Assembly (NCBI GenBank): GCA_905236755.1
Contig: CAJOCR010000002.1
Location: 1-64,000 of the forward strand
Origin: an uncultured Prevotella sp.
GTDB taxonomy: Bacteria; Bacteroidota; Bacteroidia; Bacteroidales; Bacteroidaceae
Direction: 5' to 3'
DNA: 64,000 nucleotides
Below are positions 7,667 to 15,643 of the stretch, in pieces (the stretch's first letter is position 1; each line of letters starts with the position of its first letter). The notes under the pieces were generated by a model that saw only the letters and a program-made list of their open reading frames with translations, was not told the origin of the DNA and made no database searches. A program made the position numbers and the translations under genes.

Positions 7667-8867
7667 CAAGATTCGTGTAGCTATTACACATGGAGATACC
7701 AATGGTATTGGATATGAACTGATTTTTAAAACCTTTGCTGACACAGAAATGCTGGAGCTATGCACTCCGATTATCTATGGCTCTCCAAAAGTGGCAGCAT
7801 ATCATCGCAAAGCCCTCAATATTGAGGCAAACTTCACTATCATCAATAGCGCTGAGGAAGCACATGATGGTAGAGTGAACATCATTCCATGCTTCGATGA
7901 AGAAATAAAGATTGACTTTGGCATTCCAACACAAGAAAGCGGAACTGCAGCTCTGAAAGCCCTTGATAGAGCTATGACCGACTATCGTGAGGGATTATAC
8001 GATGTACTTGTCACTGCACCTCTTGACAGCAACAACATTCAAGGCCAAGGATTCCGTTTCCCAGGCCATCATCAATATATTGAAACAAGTCTTGGAGAAG
8101 GAAAAAAAGCACTCGTTGTGCTATGCAACGAACGACTACGCATAGCAGTAGCTACCAACGAAACTCTATCTTTGAAAGATGTGCCAGCTGCTATCACAAA
8201 AGAGGGTATCGAAACAAAGGCTACTCAGTTTTTCCAAACATTAAAAAGCGATTTCAATATCTCAAACCCTCGTGTAGCTATCCTTGCACTTAATCCAGGA
8301 CAACCTGGAAAAGAGGAAAAAGAAATTCTACAACCTGCTGTTGAAGAACTCTTCGACAAAGGAATAGCTGCCTTCGGCCCTTATCCTGCAGACGACTTCT
8401 TCGGAAAAGGATATTACAACGATTTTGATGGAATTCTTGCCATGTATCACGATCAAGGAATAGCTCCTTTCAAGGCTATTTCTCCTGAATCATGTGTGAA
8501 ATTTGCTGCAGGACTACCAGTTATTGCAACTGCACCTGATAATAATGCAGGTTTCGATATTGCAGGACAATGTGTTGCTAATGAAGACAGCTTCAGAAAT
8601 GCAATATATGCAGCCATCGACATCTTCCGTTGTCGAGAAAACTATGAAGCTCCTTACGCTAACCCATTACCTAAGCTCTATCACGAAAAACGTGAAGACG
8701 GAGAGAAGGTACGTTTCAACATTCCTAAGAAACGCGAAGGCAATGGCGATAAGAAAGAAGGTCATGGACCTAAAACATTTGCTCCACACCCTACAGAGAA
8801 CAAAGAAGAAGGAAAACAAGCTCAGAATGCAGCCCAAGCTAACACAACAGATAATACAGAAGCATAA
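7656..8867 (+). CDS. pdxA: 4-hydroxythreonine-4-phosphate dehydrogenase with charged tail
   Basis: A 403-residue NAD-dependent enzyme of the DXP-dependent pyridoxal phosphate pathway that oxidises 4-phosphohydroxy-L-threonine. Visible signatures are THGDTNGIGYE at the N-terminus, LVTAPLDSNNI, FPGHHQYIE with the metal-binding His pair, LALNPGQPG and the late metal-ligand segment AMYHDQGIAPFK. The core ends near residue 345. The last about 60 residues are low-complexity, rich in Lys, Glu, Asn and Gln, and exceed the usual length of 330-365. The start ATG overlaps the end of the DUF4837 gene. Confidence 0.95.
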   Translation: MENNKIRVAITHGDTNGIGYELIFKTFADTEMLELCTPIIYGSPKVAAYHRKALNIEANFTIINSAEEAHDGRVNIIPCFDEEIKIDFGIPTQESGTAALKALDRAMTDYREGLYDVLVTAPLDSNNIQGQGFRFPGHHQYIETSLGEGKKALVVLCNERLRIAVATNETLSLKDVPAAITKEGIETKATQFFQTLKSDFNISNPRVAILALNPGQPGKEEKEILQPAVEELFDKGIAAFGPYPADDFFGKGYYNDFDGILAMYHDQGIAPFKAISPESCVKFAAGLPVIATAPDNNAGFDIAGQCVANEDSFRNAIYAAIDIFRCRENYEAPYANPLPKLYHEKREDGEKVRFNIPKKREGNGDKKEGHGPKTFAPHPTENKEEGKQAQNAAQANTTDNTEA

Positions 8868-8882
8868 TCTGCATAGCCCAAC

Positions 8883-9887
8883 ATGAAAAAGAAATATCAA
8901 AACGCTTTCTTCATCTTTGGCATCGCACTGTTAGCTATTATGGTTACACAGCTCGATTTCCACCAGGTACTGCAAGGACTCCAGAACGCCGGTTATTGGT
9001 TCTTTGCAGTACTGGCGCTATGGGCTTTTCTGTACCTATTCAATGCATCAGCATGGTATCTTATTATTAATAGTCAGAATAGTAGTAAAGAAAACGATAA
9101 AAAACAAACACCTATAGGTTTTTGGTGGCTTTACAAACTAACAATATCAGGCTTTGCACTTAACTACGCCACACCTGGTGGACTCATGGGAGGCGAACCA
9201 TATCGTATCATGTCATTAGCACCAAAGATTGGTACTGAACGTGCCTCTTCTTCGGTTATATTATATGCCATGACACATATATTCAGCCATTTCTGGTTCT
9301 GGGCTATCAGCATAGTTCTTTATCTGATAACGCAGCCTTTAAACTTCTTTATGGGCTCAATACTAACTGCTTTCGCAGTTTTTTGTGCGTTAGGAATATG
9401 GTTTTTCACTACAGGATACAGAAAAGGACTTGCCTTTAGAGCCATGAACCTGTTAAACCACATTCCTTTTCTGAAAAGATGGGCTGGGCCGTTTATTGAT
9501 GCTCATAAAGAACAACTCGACACTATCGACCAACAGATAGCAGCACTACACAAACAGAACCCACGTACATTCGTATCTGCGGTTCTTCTTGAGATAGCTT
9601 GTCGCATCTGTTCTGCACTCGAAGTTTTCTTCATTCTGTTGGTTCTTAATCCTGATGTGAACTACATCAATTGTATCCTGATAATAGCCTTTACAACATT
9701 ATTCGCTAATCTTTTGTTTTTTATGCCTCTACAGCTTGGCGGACGTGAAGGCGGCTTTTATATGTCTATTAAAGGATTAGGATTTGCTGCCAATGCAGCT
9801 ATCTTTGTTGCACTGATTGTACGTATTCGAGAATTGGTATGGACAGGAATAGGACTTTTGCTCATTAAACTCGAAAAGAAAAAATAA
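8883..9887 (+). CDS. Flippase-like integral membrane protein (UPF0104/LPG synthase TM family)
   Basis: A 334-residue protein with about eight hydrophobic segments, of the lysylphosphatidylglycerol-synthase transmembrane (AglD/UPF0104) family. Family markers include the [16 protein letters not shown] loop near residues 97-112 and the late [11 protein letters not shown] motif. It has no soluble synthase domain. Family members are suspected lipid or glycolipid translocases. Here it follows pdxA by 15 bp, so it is probably co-transcribed; the substrate is unknown. Confidence 0.85.
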   Translation: MKKKYQNAFFIFGIALLAIMVTQLDFHQVLQGLQNAGYWFFAVLALWAFLYLFNASAWYLIINSQNSSKENDKKQTPIGFWWLYKLTISGFALNYATPGGLMGGEPYRIMSLAPKIGTERASSSVILYAMTHIFSHFWFWAISIVLYLITQPLNFFMGSILTAFAVFCALGIWFFTTGYRKGLAFRAMNLLNHIPFLKRWAGPFIDAHKEQLDTIDQQIAALHKQNPRTFVSAVLLEIACRICSALEVFFILLVLNPDVNYINCILIIAFTTLFANLLFFMPLQLGGREGGFYMSIKGLGFAANAAIFVALIVRIRELVWTGIGLLLIKLEKKK

Positions 9888-9931
9888 CAAAAATATTCTG
9901 CCATTTTTTCAGTTATATCGAATTAATTGCG

Positions 9932-9939
9932 TAAATTTG
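9932..9939 (+). promoter_or_regulatory. -7 box before the sigma-54 activator gene
   Basis: TAAATTTG ends 7 bp before the ATG at 9947. No clear -33 TTTG is present at the right distance, so this is a weak or regulated promoter. The leader would be nearly absent. Confidence 0.45.
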
Positions 9940-9946
9940 TCACATA

Positions 9947-11188
9947 ATGGATTCAAAAGAACTGCAAAGAATAAAACAAAGATATAACATTGTAGGAAAC
10001 TGCGATGGTCTTAATCGCGCTCTTGATATAGCCCTACAAGTTGCTCCCACTGATCTTAGTGTATTGATCATTGGTGAAAGCGGTGTAGGTAAAGAGATTA
10101 TACCTCGAGTTATTCACGACAATTCACCACGTAAACGTGAGAAATACTTTGCTATAAACTGTGGATCCATTCCTGAAGGTACTATTGACAGTGAGCTCTT
10201 TGGTCACGAGAAAGGCTCTTTCACAGGAGCCATTGGCGAAAGTGAAGGCTATTTTGGAATTGCCAATAAAGGTACTATATTCCTTGATGAGGTTGGCGAA
10301 CTTCCAATGGCAACACAAGCACGCTTATTACGTGTACTCGAAACAGGCGAATACATTCGTGTTGGAGGCACAAAAATAATGAAGACCGACGTTCGTATTG
10401 TTGCAGCAACAAACGTCAATATGCACAAGGCAATTAGTGAAGGACGTTTTCGCGAAGACTTATTCTATCGCCTAAACACCATTCCTATTCAGATGCCTGC
10501 ACTTAGAGACCGAGGAGAAGACATTGCACTTTTATTCAGACTTTTTGCCATGCAGATGGCTGAGAAATATCGTCTTCCTAAGATTACACTTACAGACGAG
10601 GCTCGCGAGATTCTGCTTCACTACAAATGGCCAGGGAATGTACGTCAATTAAAAAACATCACCGAACAGATGTCTGTGTTAAGCGAAAAAAGAGAAATAG
10701 ATGCTAACACTATGTTACGTTTTATTCCACGCGATGAAGAATCAACACAGCTTGCTACCATCAATCAGCCCGGTGAACATTCTTATGAAAACGAAAGAGA
10801 ACTCTTATATAAGATTCTTTATGAATTAAGAGGAAACGTAAGCGATCTACGTCGTGACATGACAAGTCTGCGTAAGCAACTTGAAGAAGCACGTCAACTG
10901 AATGGAACTTCTGGTTTTCAAACACCTCACCCTATAGTTGACACATCAACAACATTCCCAACTGTAAGCACTTCTACTGTTACACATTCTATGGATGACG
11001 AACCATTAGAAGCCATTGCTGAGGAAATAAGCGAACCAGAGAGTCTCAATCTAAACGATATCGGAAGACAAATGATAGAAAAGGCTCTTGAACGTAATGG
11101 CGGCAATCGTAAGAAAGCAGCACAGGAACTTGGTATTTCTGATCGTACTCTCTATAGACGAATAAAACAATACGGATTGGGAGAATAG
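9947..11188 (+). CDS. Sigma-54-dependent transcriptional activator
   Basis: A 413-residue bacterial enhancer-binding protein without an N-terminal receiver or sensor domain. The AAA+ domain spans about residues 20-245, with Walker A GESGVGKE, the sigma-54 contact loop as GSFTGA (GAFTGA variant), Walker B TIFLDEVGE and the arginine finger region GRFREDLFYRLN. A linker follows, then a Fis-type helix-turn-helix at the C-terminus (NRKKAAQELGISDRTLYRRI). It should activate RpoN promoters; which ones is not visible here. It starts the cluster activator-lptE-unknown-secG that is conserved in Bacteroidales from memory. The lack of a sensor suggests constitutive activity or partner control. Confidence 0.93.
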   Translation: MDSKELQRIKQRYNIVGNCDGLNRALDIALQVAPTDLSVLIIGESGVGKEIIPRVIHDNSPRKREKYFAINCGSIPEGTIDSELFGHEKGSFTGAIGESEGYFGIANKGTIFLDEVGELPMATQARLLRVLETGEYIRVGGTKIMKTDVRIVAATNVNMHKAISEGRFREDLFYRLNTIPIQMPALRDRGEDIALLFRLFAMQMAEKYRLPKITLTDEAREILLHYKWPGNVRQLKNITEQMSVLSEKREIDANTMLRFIPRDEESTQLATINQPGEHSYENERELLYKILYELRGNVSDLRRDMTSLRKQLEEARQLNGTSGFQTPHPIVDTSTTFPTVSTSTVTHSMDDEPLEAIAEEISEPESLNLNDIGRQMIEKALERNGGNRKKAAQELGISDRTLYRRIKQYGLGE

Positions 11189-11198
11189 TAAACAGAAT

Positions 11199-11726
11199 AT
11201 GAAGAAACAATTTGCACATTATATATATATAGCTTTCGTAATCAGTCTGATTATGGTTCTTTCTGCTTGTAGTTTTAATGGCTACAGATTCAATGGAGCC
11301 AGCATTGACTATACCAAAACAAAAACCATTCAGATTGCAGACTTCCCAATACGTTCAAGTTACGTATGGGGACCTATGGGACCTATGTTCAATAATGCAC
11401 TGAAAGATAAATTTGCAAACCATACACGCTTAGAGCAAGTGAAACGCAATGGTGATTTAGTTCTACAAGGACAAATCACTAATTATACCCAGAGAAACAA
11501 ATCTGTTTCGAGTGAAGGATATTCGGCTCAAACCGAACTAACTATAACCGTTAACGTCAAGTTCACCAATAAAGTCAACCACAAACAAGACTTTGAGCGA
11601 CAATTCTCTGCTTCACAGAGCTACGAAACAACCCAAAGCCTTAATAGTGTGCAAGCACAACTTGTAGAACAAATGATTGATGATATTGTTGACCAAATAT
11701 TCAACGCAACTGTAGCCAACTGGTAA
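11199..11726 (+). CDS. lptE: LptE-family LPS assembly lipoprotein
   Basis: A 175-residue lipoprotein (lipobox VLSAC, Cys24) that resembles Bacteroidetes LptE proteins, the plug of the LptD outer-membrane translocon that places lipopolysaccharide on the surface. The segments YTKTKTIQIADFPIRSS and LVLQGQITNYTQ are typical of the fold. It follows the sigma-54 activator by 10 bp and overlaps the next gene by one base (TAATG), so it is cotranscribed and coupled. Assignment rests on family resemblance and on context, not on a catalytic motif. Confidence 0.85.
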   Translation: MKKQFAHYIYIAFVISLIMVLSACSFNGYRFNGASIDYTKTKTIQIADFPIRSSYVWGPMGPMFNNALKDKFANHTRLEQVKRNGDLVLQGQITNYTQRNKSVSSEGYSAQTELTITVNVKFTNKVNHKQDFERQFSASQSYETTQSLNSVQAQLVEQMIDDIVDQIFNATVANW

Positions 11727-12538
11727 TGGAAATAGAAGAACTCATAAAACACCCTGAAAAGATGGACCGCGAGACCCTTTACGATCTCCGTAGTCTCATC
11801 GCAATCTATCCCTACTATCAGACTGCACGTATATTACTGTTGCAGAATCTTTATATTCTTCACGACTCCTCGTTTGATGAAGAATTACGACGCTCTGCAT
11901 TATATATAACCGACAGACGCGTAATATTCAATATGGTAGAGGCTGCACACTATCAATTGCGTAACAAAAACGCAACAGATAATGCAAACAAAACAGATAA
12001 CTCTACAAAAAACAAAGAAGATCGTACTACATCACTTATCGACAATTTCCTTGATCAGATTCCAGATGAAGTAAAAGACGATAAAAAGACAGAAAAACGC
12101 AAACCAACACCAGCCGATGCTGCTGTTGATTATGTTGCTTATCTACTCGAAGCTGAAGAGTTTAACGATCAACCAGAAGAACTCGAAAACGAACAATTAC
12201 AACAAAACGAATCTCAACAAGAAGACCGTACAACAAGTCTTATTGATAGTTTCATCGAAGATGGTGGATTTAATCTCAGAAATGATGATAATGAAGGAAA
12301 ACCTCTTGAATTTGAATACACACCAGAGATAGCACTCACCAGTCTAAATGAAAATGAAGATAAAGAACCTGCTGAAAGTTATTTTACTGAGACTTTAGCT
12401 AAAATATACATAAAACAAGGCAGATATGAGAAGGCTTTGGAAATAATTAAGCGATTAAATTTGAATAATTCAAAAAAAAATGCTTACTTTGCAGACCAAA
12501 TCCGTTTCTTAGAGAAATTGATAATAATAACAAAATAA
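11726..12538 (+). CDS. Conserved unknown protein with duplicated EDRTTSLID motif
   Basis: A 270-residue, acidic, probably cytoplasmic protein. The N-terminal about 80 residues (HPEKMDRETLYDLRSLIAIYPYYQTARILLL) are helical and conserved in Bacteroidales by my recollection. The middle is hydrophilic and contains the motif EDRTTSLID twice (near residues 98 and 166), each followed by a Phe-containing acidic stretch. The C-terminus (YFTETLAKIYIKQGRYEKALEIIKRLN) is a tetratricopeptide-like helix pair. No enzyme motif. It sits between lptE and secG, suggesting an envelope-related adaptor, which is inference. Confidence 0.8.
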   Translation: MEIEELIKHPEKMDRETLYDLRSLIAIYPYYQTARILLLQNLYILHDSSFDEELRRSALYITDRRVIFNMVEAAHYQLRNKNATDNANKTDNSTKNKEDRTTSLIDNFLDQIPDEVKDDKKTEKRKPTPADAAVDYVAYLLEAEEFNDQPEELENEQLQQNESQQEDRTTSLIDSFIEDGGFNLRNDDNEGKPLEFEYTPEIALTSLNENEDKEPAESYFTETLAKIYIKQGRYEKALEIIKRLNLNNSKKNAYFADQIRFLEKLIIITK

Positions 12539-12553
12539 AAAATAAAACAAAAA

Positions 12554-12955
12554 ATGATTTACTATTTACTCGTAATTCTGATTGTCCTGGCTTCACTGCT
12601 TATGATTGGCGTTGTGCTTATCCAGGAATCTAAGGGAGGTGGACTTGCTTCTAACTTCTCTTCTTCAAATTCCATCATGGGCGTTAGAAAGACAACTGAC
12701 ATCGTAGAAAAGACAACATGGACTCTTGCTGCCATCATGGTAGTTCTCAGCGTGTTCTGCGCTTATACAGCTCCACAGGCCGTTACAGACCAGAGCGTTA
12801 TGGAACAAGCTGCAACTGAAAATGCTACAACCAATCCTACAAATACACAGGGATTCGGAACAGGTCAGCAGACTCCTGCAGCAGATGCTCAAAAAGCTAC
12901 ACCTGCTCAACAGCAGAATACACCTGCAGCTCCAAAAGCACAGCCTGCAAAATAA
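12554..12955 (+). CDS. secG: Preprotein translocase subunit SecG with long tail
   Basis: A 133-residue SecG homologue, a small auxiliary subunit of the SecYEG channel. Two membrane segments (about residues 3-24 and 54-75) flank the conserved ESKGGGLASNF loop. The C-terminal about 50 residues are rich in Ala, Gln, Thr and Pro and are an extension relative to the about 75-110 residue SecG of proteobacteria; such tails are frequent in Bacteroidetes. Last gene of the cluster, 15 bp after the TPR-like gene. Confidence 0.93.
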   Translation: MIYYLLVILIVLASLLMIGVVLIQESKGGGLASNFSSSNSIMGVRKTTDIVEKTTWTLAAIMVVLSVFCAYTAPQAVTDQSVMEQAATENATTNPTNTQGFGTGQQTPAADAQKATPAQQQNTPAAPKAQPAK

Positions 12956-12980
12956 AAAAGAAAAAAAAGTTTGGGAAATG

Positions 12981-13012
12981 TTTGGTTGTTTCAAATATTT
13001 CCCTTACCTTTG
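12981..13012 (+). promoter_or_regulatory. tRNA-His promoter
   Basis: -33 TTTG at 12981-12984 and -7 box TACCTTTG at 13005-13012, 20 bp apart. Predicted start near 13017, about 30 nt upstream of the tRNA. Confidence 0.75.
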
Positions 13013-13047
13013 CACTCGCTTTTGAGACATAAAGCAATAACCAAATG

Positions 13048-13121
13048 GTGGATGTAGTTCAGTTGGTTAGAGCGTCAGATTGTGGTTCTGAATGTCGTGG
13101 GTTCGAGTCCCACCCTCCACC
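13048..13121 (+). tRNA. tRNA-His (GTG)
   Basis: Cloverleaf folded by hand: acceptor GTGGATG with CCTCCAC, D stem GTTC/GAGC, anticodon stem TCAGA/TCTGA with loop TTGTGGT, T arm GTGGG-TTCGAGT-CCCAC. The preceding G at 13047 can act as the G-1 that marks tRNA-His, opposite C73. One acceptor pair (position 6 T against 67 C) is mismatched. CCA is not fully encoded. Confidence 0.95.
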
Positions 13122-13124
13122 CAG

Positions 13125-13159
13125 AAAACCTCGTAAGATTTTTTCTTACGAGGTTTTTT
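13125..13159 (+). terminator. Terminator after tRNA-His
   Basis: Stem AACCTCGTAAG / CTTACGAGGTT with a T-rich loop, followed by TTTTT. Confidence 0.85.
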
Positions 13160-13186
13160 ATTCCTTTATTTTCAACATTGTTTTAG

Positions 13187-13573
13187 CTATTCACTTAACT
13201 GTTCTTCCAAAAACTCTGCAGCATCAGCTACACAATAAGGACATTCACGTAAGACTATCTTTGTATCAACACCTTTCAGTAACTTACATTGAGTAGCACC
13301 ATTCCTCTCTTTAAACTTTGTCATAATCTGGCGCATCTGCTTCATTGATTTTGCTTTATCCTTATTTACAAGCCCTAATACAAGTCCTGCACCAACTAAT
13401 GCGCCACATGTACCTTCCATATTACCCATACCCGCTCCAAAAGCATTTGCAACATTCATAGCTGTCGCTTCATCTACCCCTGCAATATCAGCGTAAGTAT
13501 GAAGAACTGCCTGAGCACAATTATGACTACCACAACGTTTCTTTTCTGCAGCTATACTCTTTCTCGTTTCCAT
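13187..13573 (-). CDS. C_GCAxxG_C_C-family redox protein
   Basis: A 128-residue protein of the C_GCAxxG_C_C family, named for its cysteine pattern. Seen here: RCGSHNCAQAVL (Cys14, Cys19), GTCGALVGAG near residue 56, QCKLLKGV and RECPYCVADAAEF. The four cysteine clusters suggest metal or redox chemistry, but no function is established for the family. The gene ends 49 bp before, and runs in the same direction as, the Fe-S membrane protein gene at 13622, so the order on the minus strand is Fe-S protein then this gene: a plausible redox operon. No signal peptide. Confidence 0.85.
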   Translation of the reverse strand: METRKSIAAEKKRCGSHNCAQAVLHTYADIAGVDEATAMNVANAFGAGMGNMEGTCGALVGAGLVLGLVNKDKAKSMKQMRQIMTKFKERNGATQCKLLKGVDTKIVLRECPYCVADAAEFLEEQLSE

Positions 13574-13621
13574 TTTTTTAGTTTTTTTACAGCTTTAAAT
13601 TAAACACTACACCCAAATACA

Positions 13622-14308
13622 TCATGACATTATCTTTAAAGGACAAGCCAAAATACATTTCCCACACTTCAAACAATCAGGATGCATATAACCAGATTCT
13701 TGCCCTCTGCTATCATAAGGCGTGAGCTGCATTGGACATACCCGAGCACAATTCTTACATTTCATTTCACAAGTAGCTTCCACATGCACACTACTATAAC
13801 AACTTGATAACGGTTGTTTCTTCGGAGCCACCCAAGACGACAAAGTCCCCATAGGACAAAAAGAGCACCATGTGCGAGGAGCATAAATAAAGGAAAGAAT
13901 AACTCCAACAATAGTCGTCATTACTATAATCTTCCAAAAAACACGGCCCATTGCTCCCCAGTCACCCCAGGCAAAATACATCTGAACAGTAAAAACAGCA
14001 AAAATAAAGAACACCATGAACAAACGGAAACCAAATGTACGAACAAATTTCGGTATAGACCTATGAGGCGAATATTTTGATAATAACCTATCATACATAT
14101 TACCTCTTGGACAAATATTACCACACCAGTAACGACCTTTCCAAATTGAAGTCAACACAGGCCCAATCATACATATAAAAGCAATTAATCCCACAACAGG
14201 AAAAAACCACCCAAGAATAATATACGAAAAAATAATCCAATAAAGATTCAATCCCTTAGTTGCAAAATGGCGATGAAAATTCTTTTTTCTTTTATTTTTC
14301 TGTCCCAT
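13622..14308 (-). CDS. Membrane 4Fe-4S ferredoxin-type protein (NapH/CcoG-like)
   Basis: A 228-residue inner-membrane iron-sulfur protein. Several membrane spans (about residues 20-55, 85-110, 115-140) carry two short Cys motifs after the spans, WCGNICPRG and WCSFCPMG. The C-terminus has two ferredoxin-type clusters (CKNCARVCPMQ and CLKCGKCILACP). The layout matches NapH/NosR/CcoG-like quinol-linked electron carriers. The ATG at 14308 (MGQKNKRKK) is preferred over the much longer open frame to 14746, because the latter would read backward through the start of oxyR. It is divergent from oxyR, so redox-responsive expression is plausible. Confidence 0.88.
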   Translation of the reverse strand: MGQKNKRKKNFHRHFATKGLNLYWIIFSYIILGWFFPVVGLIAFICMIGPVLTSIWKGRYWCGNICPRGNMYDRLLSKYSPHRSIPKFVRTFGFRLFMVFFIFAVFTVQMYFAWGDWGAMGRVFWKIIVMTTIVGVILSFIYAPRTWCSFCPMGTLSSWVAPKKQPLSSCYSSVHVEATCEMKCKNCARVCPMQLTPYDSRGQESGYMHPDCLKCGKCILACPLKIMS

Positions 14309-14334
14309 AAAACATAACGTTTTGATTTTCAGTG

Positions 14335-14342
14335 CAAAATTA
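14335..14342 (-). promoter_or_regulatory. -7 box for the Fe-S protein gene
   Basis: TAATTTTG on the minus strand, about 27 bp before the ATG at 14308. It lies in the 106-bp region shared with oxyR. Confidence 0.5.
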
Positions 14343-14376
14343 ACAATAAAACAATAGACAAACGAATCATTTTTTC

Positions 14377-14384
14377 TATCTTTG
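14377..14384 (+). promoter_or_regulatory. -7 box for oxyR
   Basis: TATCTTTG at 14377-14384; ATG follows at 14415. The -33 element is unclear. Confidence 0.55.
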
Positions 14385-14414
14385 CATTGATAACATCTAT
14401 CATTGAATAAAATT

Positions 14415-15341
14415 ATGACTCTACAACAACTTAAATACGTCATTGCAATAGATCGCCTACGCAACTTTGCAAAAGCAGCCGAACAATGCGGAATATCACA
14501 GCCTACACTTAGCGCAATGCTAATGAAACTGGAGGAAGAACTTGATGTGCGAATATTCGAAAGAAACAACAAAAGCGTTATTCCCACATCAACTGGAGAG
14601 AAAATCATACGCCAGGCAGAACGCACACTATCAGAAGCAGAACGCATCTCTGAACTTGTTTCAGAAGACAAAGGTGTAATATCAGGTGCTCTAACACTAT
14701 CAGTTGCACCAACTATAGCTCCATATATTCTACCAAAACTCATCAAGAACTACACAGAATCATTCCCTACAATACACCTATCAATACAAGAAATGAAAAC
14801 CGATGCAATGCTCAAGGAACTTTCACACGGACGAATTGATGTAGGTATCGGAATAGCAGGGAATGCTCATGACGGTATTCTTGAAATACCACTCTACACC
14901 GAAAAATTCATGGTATATGTTGCTGAAAGTTGTTGGAGAAAAATACCAGTATTTAAACCAGAGAACCTTGAACACGAAAAAATGTGGATAATGAAGGAGG
15001 CACAGTGCATGCGTGATAGTGCTTTTAGCTTTTGCAAAGCCCGTGCTAAAGGAAAACGCATATACGAAGCAGGCAGCATCGAGACACTTATTCGCATTGT
15101 TGACGAAAACGGTGGATACACCATCATTCCAGAAATGCAAGTACCCTTCCTCACCGAACAGCAACGAAAAAATGTATATCGTATTGAAGGAGATTATCTT
15201 TCACAACGACGAATTTCACTATATATAACAGATGACTTCATTCGTCAACGCATGTTAAATACAATTACCGAAACATTAATTAGATTCATGCCAAAAGGAA
15301 TGATGGAAGAGCGCATTGTAAAATACGGAATAAAACTATAA
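14415..15341 (+). CDS. oxyR: LysR-type peroxide sensor OxyR
   Basis: A 308-residue LysR-type regulator. Helix-turn-helix at residues 1-60 (LRNFAKAAEQCGISQPTLSAMLMKLEEELDVRIFER), then the periplasmic-binding-like sensor domain. Two cysteines, Cys198 and Cys207, lie in EAQCMRDSAFSFC, exactly the setting of the Cys199-Cys208 disulfide pair of E. coli OxyR, so it should be oxidised by hydrogen peroxide and activate antioxidant genes. I used the ATG at 14415 (MTLQQLKYV), the usual LysR start, rather than 14403. The divergent Fe-S protein gene may be part of its regulon. Confidence 0.95.
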   Translation: MTLQQLKYVIAIDRLRNFAKAAEQCGISQPTLSAMLMKLEEELDVRIFERNNKSVIPTSTGEKIIRQAERTLSEAERISELVSEDKGVISGALTLSVAPTIAPYILPKLIKNYTESFPTIHLSIQEMKTDAMLKELSHGRIDVGIGIAGNAHDGILEIPLYTEKFMVYVAESCWRKIPVFKPENLEHEKMWIMKEAQCMRDSAFSFCKARAKGKRIYEAGSIETLIRIVDENGGYTIIPEMQVPFLTEQQRKNVYRIEGDYLSQRRISLYITDDFIRQRMLNTITETLIRFMPKGMMEERIVKYGIKL

Positions 15342-15373
15342 GTATACCACAACCTCCCAGTCTAATAAATTGT

Positions 15374-15403
15374 AAAAATAAAAGGCGCAACTAATGTTGC
15401 GCC
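15374..15403 (-). terminator. Terminator of the candidate small RNA
   Basis: Stem GGCGCAAC/GTTGCGCC with TAAT loop. Read leftward it is followed by TTTTATTTTT. It can also stop oxyR transcription from the other side. Confidence 0.75.
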
Positions 15404-15537
15404 TATAACTCTTTTCCCCTTCATCCGGTTTCTTCCGGTGAAAACATGAATTGCATCATGTTAAATCCGATTTATGCTCTCTTAGAGCTCACATTTGCTA
15501 TCCTATAGGGGAATAGCTCCTGCGTCCTTTGGATCAC
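15374..15537 (-). ncRNA. Candidate structured small RNA (about 160 nt)
   Basis: On the minus strand a complete promoter (15542-15573) is followed by a string of hairpins and ends in an intrinsic terminator. Stems seen by eye: GCTAT(T)CC/GGATAGC, GCTCT/AGAGC, AACATGA/TCATGTT, CCGG/CCGG, then the terminator GGCGCAAC/GTTGCGCC with a T-rich tail. No open frame of interest lies in this stretch. It lies between the convergent ends of oxyR and the EamA gene. I cannot name its family; 6S RNA or a Bacteroidales-specific Rfam family should be tested. Confidence 0.6.
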
Positions 15538-15541
15538 GTTA

Positions 15542-15573
15542 CAAATATAGAAAAAGGAGCCATTAGTTCCAAA
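15542..15573 (-). promoter_or_regulatory. Promoter of the candidate small RNA
   Basis: Minus-strand -7 box TATATTTG (15542-15549) and -33 TTTG (15570-15573), exactly 20 bp apart. Predicted start near 15537. Confidence 0.65.
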
Positions 15574-15643
15574 TATTTCTTCAATTATTTTCGCCCAGAA
15601 ACTCACTTTTAACATTGGAAACGCACACAATGATAATTTCTTG

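Noticed and set aside
13045..13296. 83-codon frame over tRNA-His
   Set aside because: It starts in the tRNA and continues through its terminator; the tRNA explains the sequence.
14309..14746. Long N-terminal extension of the Fe-S protein frame
   Set aside because: It is antisense to the helix-turn-helix region of oxyR, has no homology-like segments, and the promoter for the gene lies at 14335-14342.
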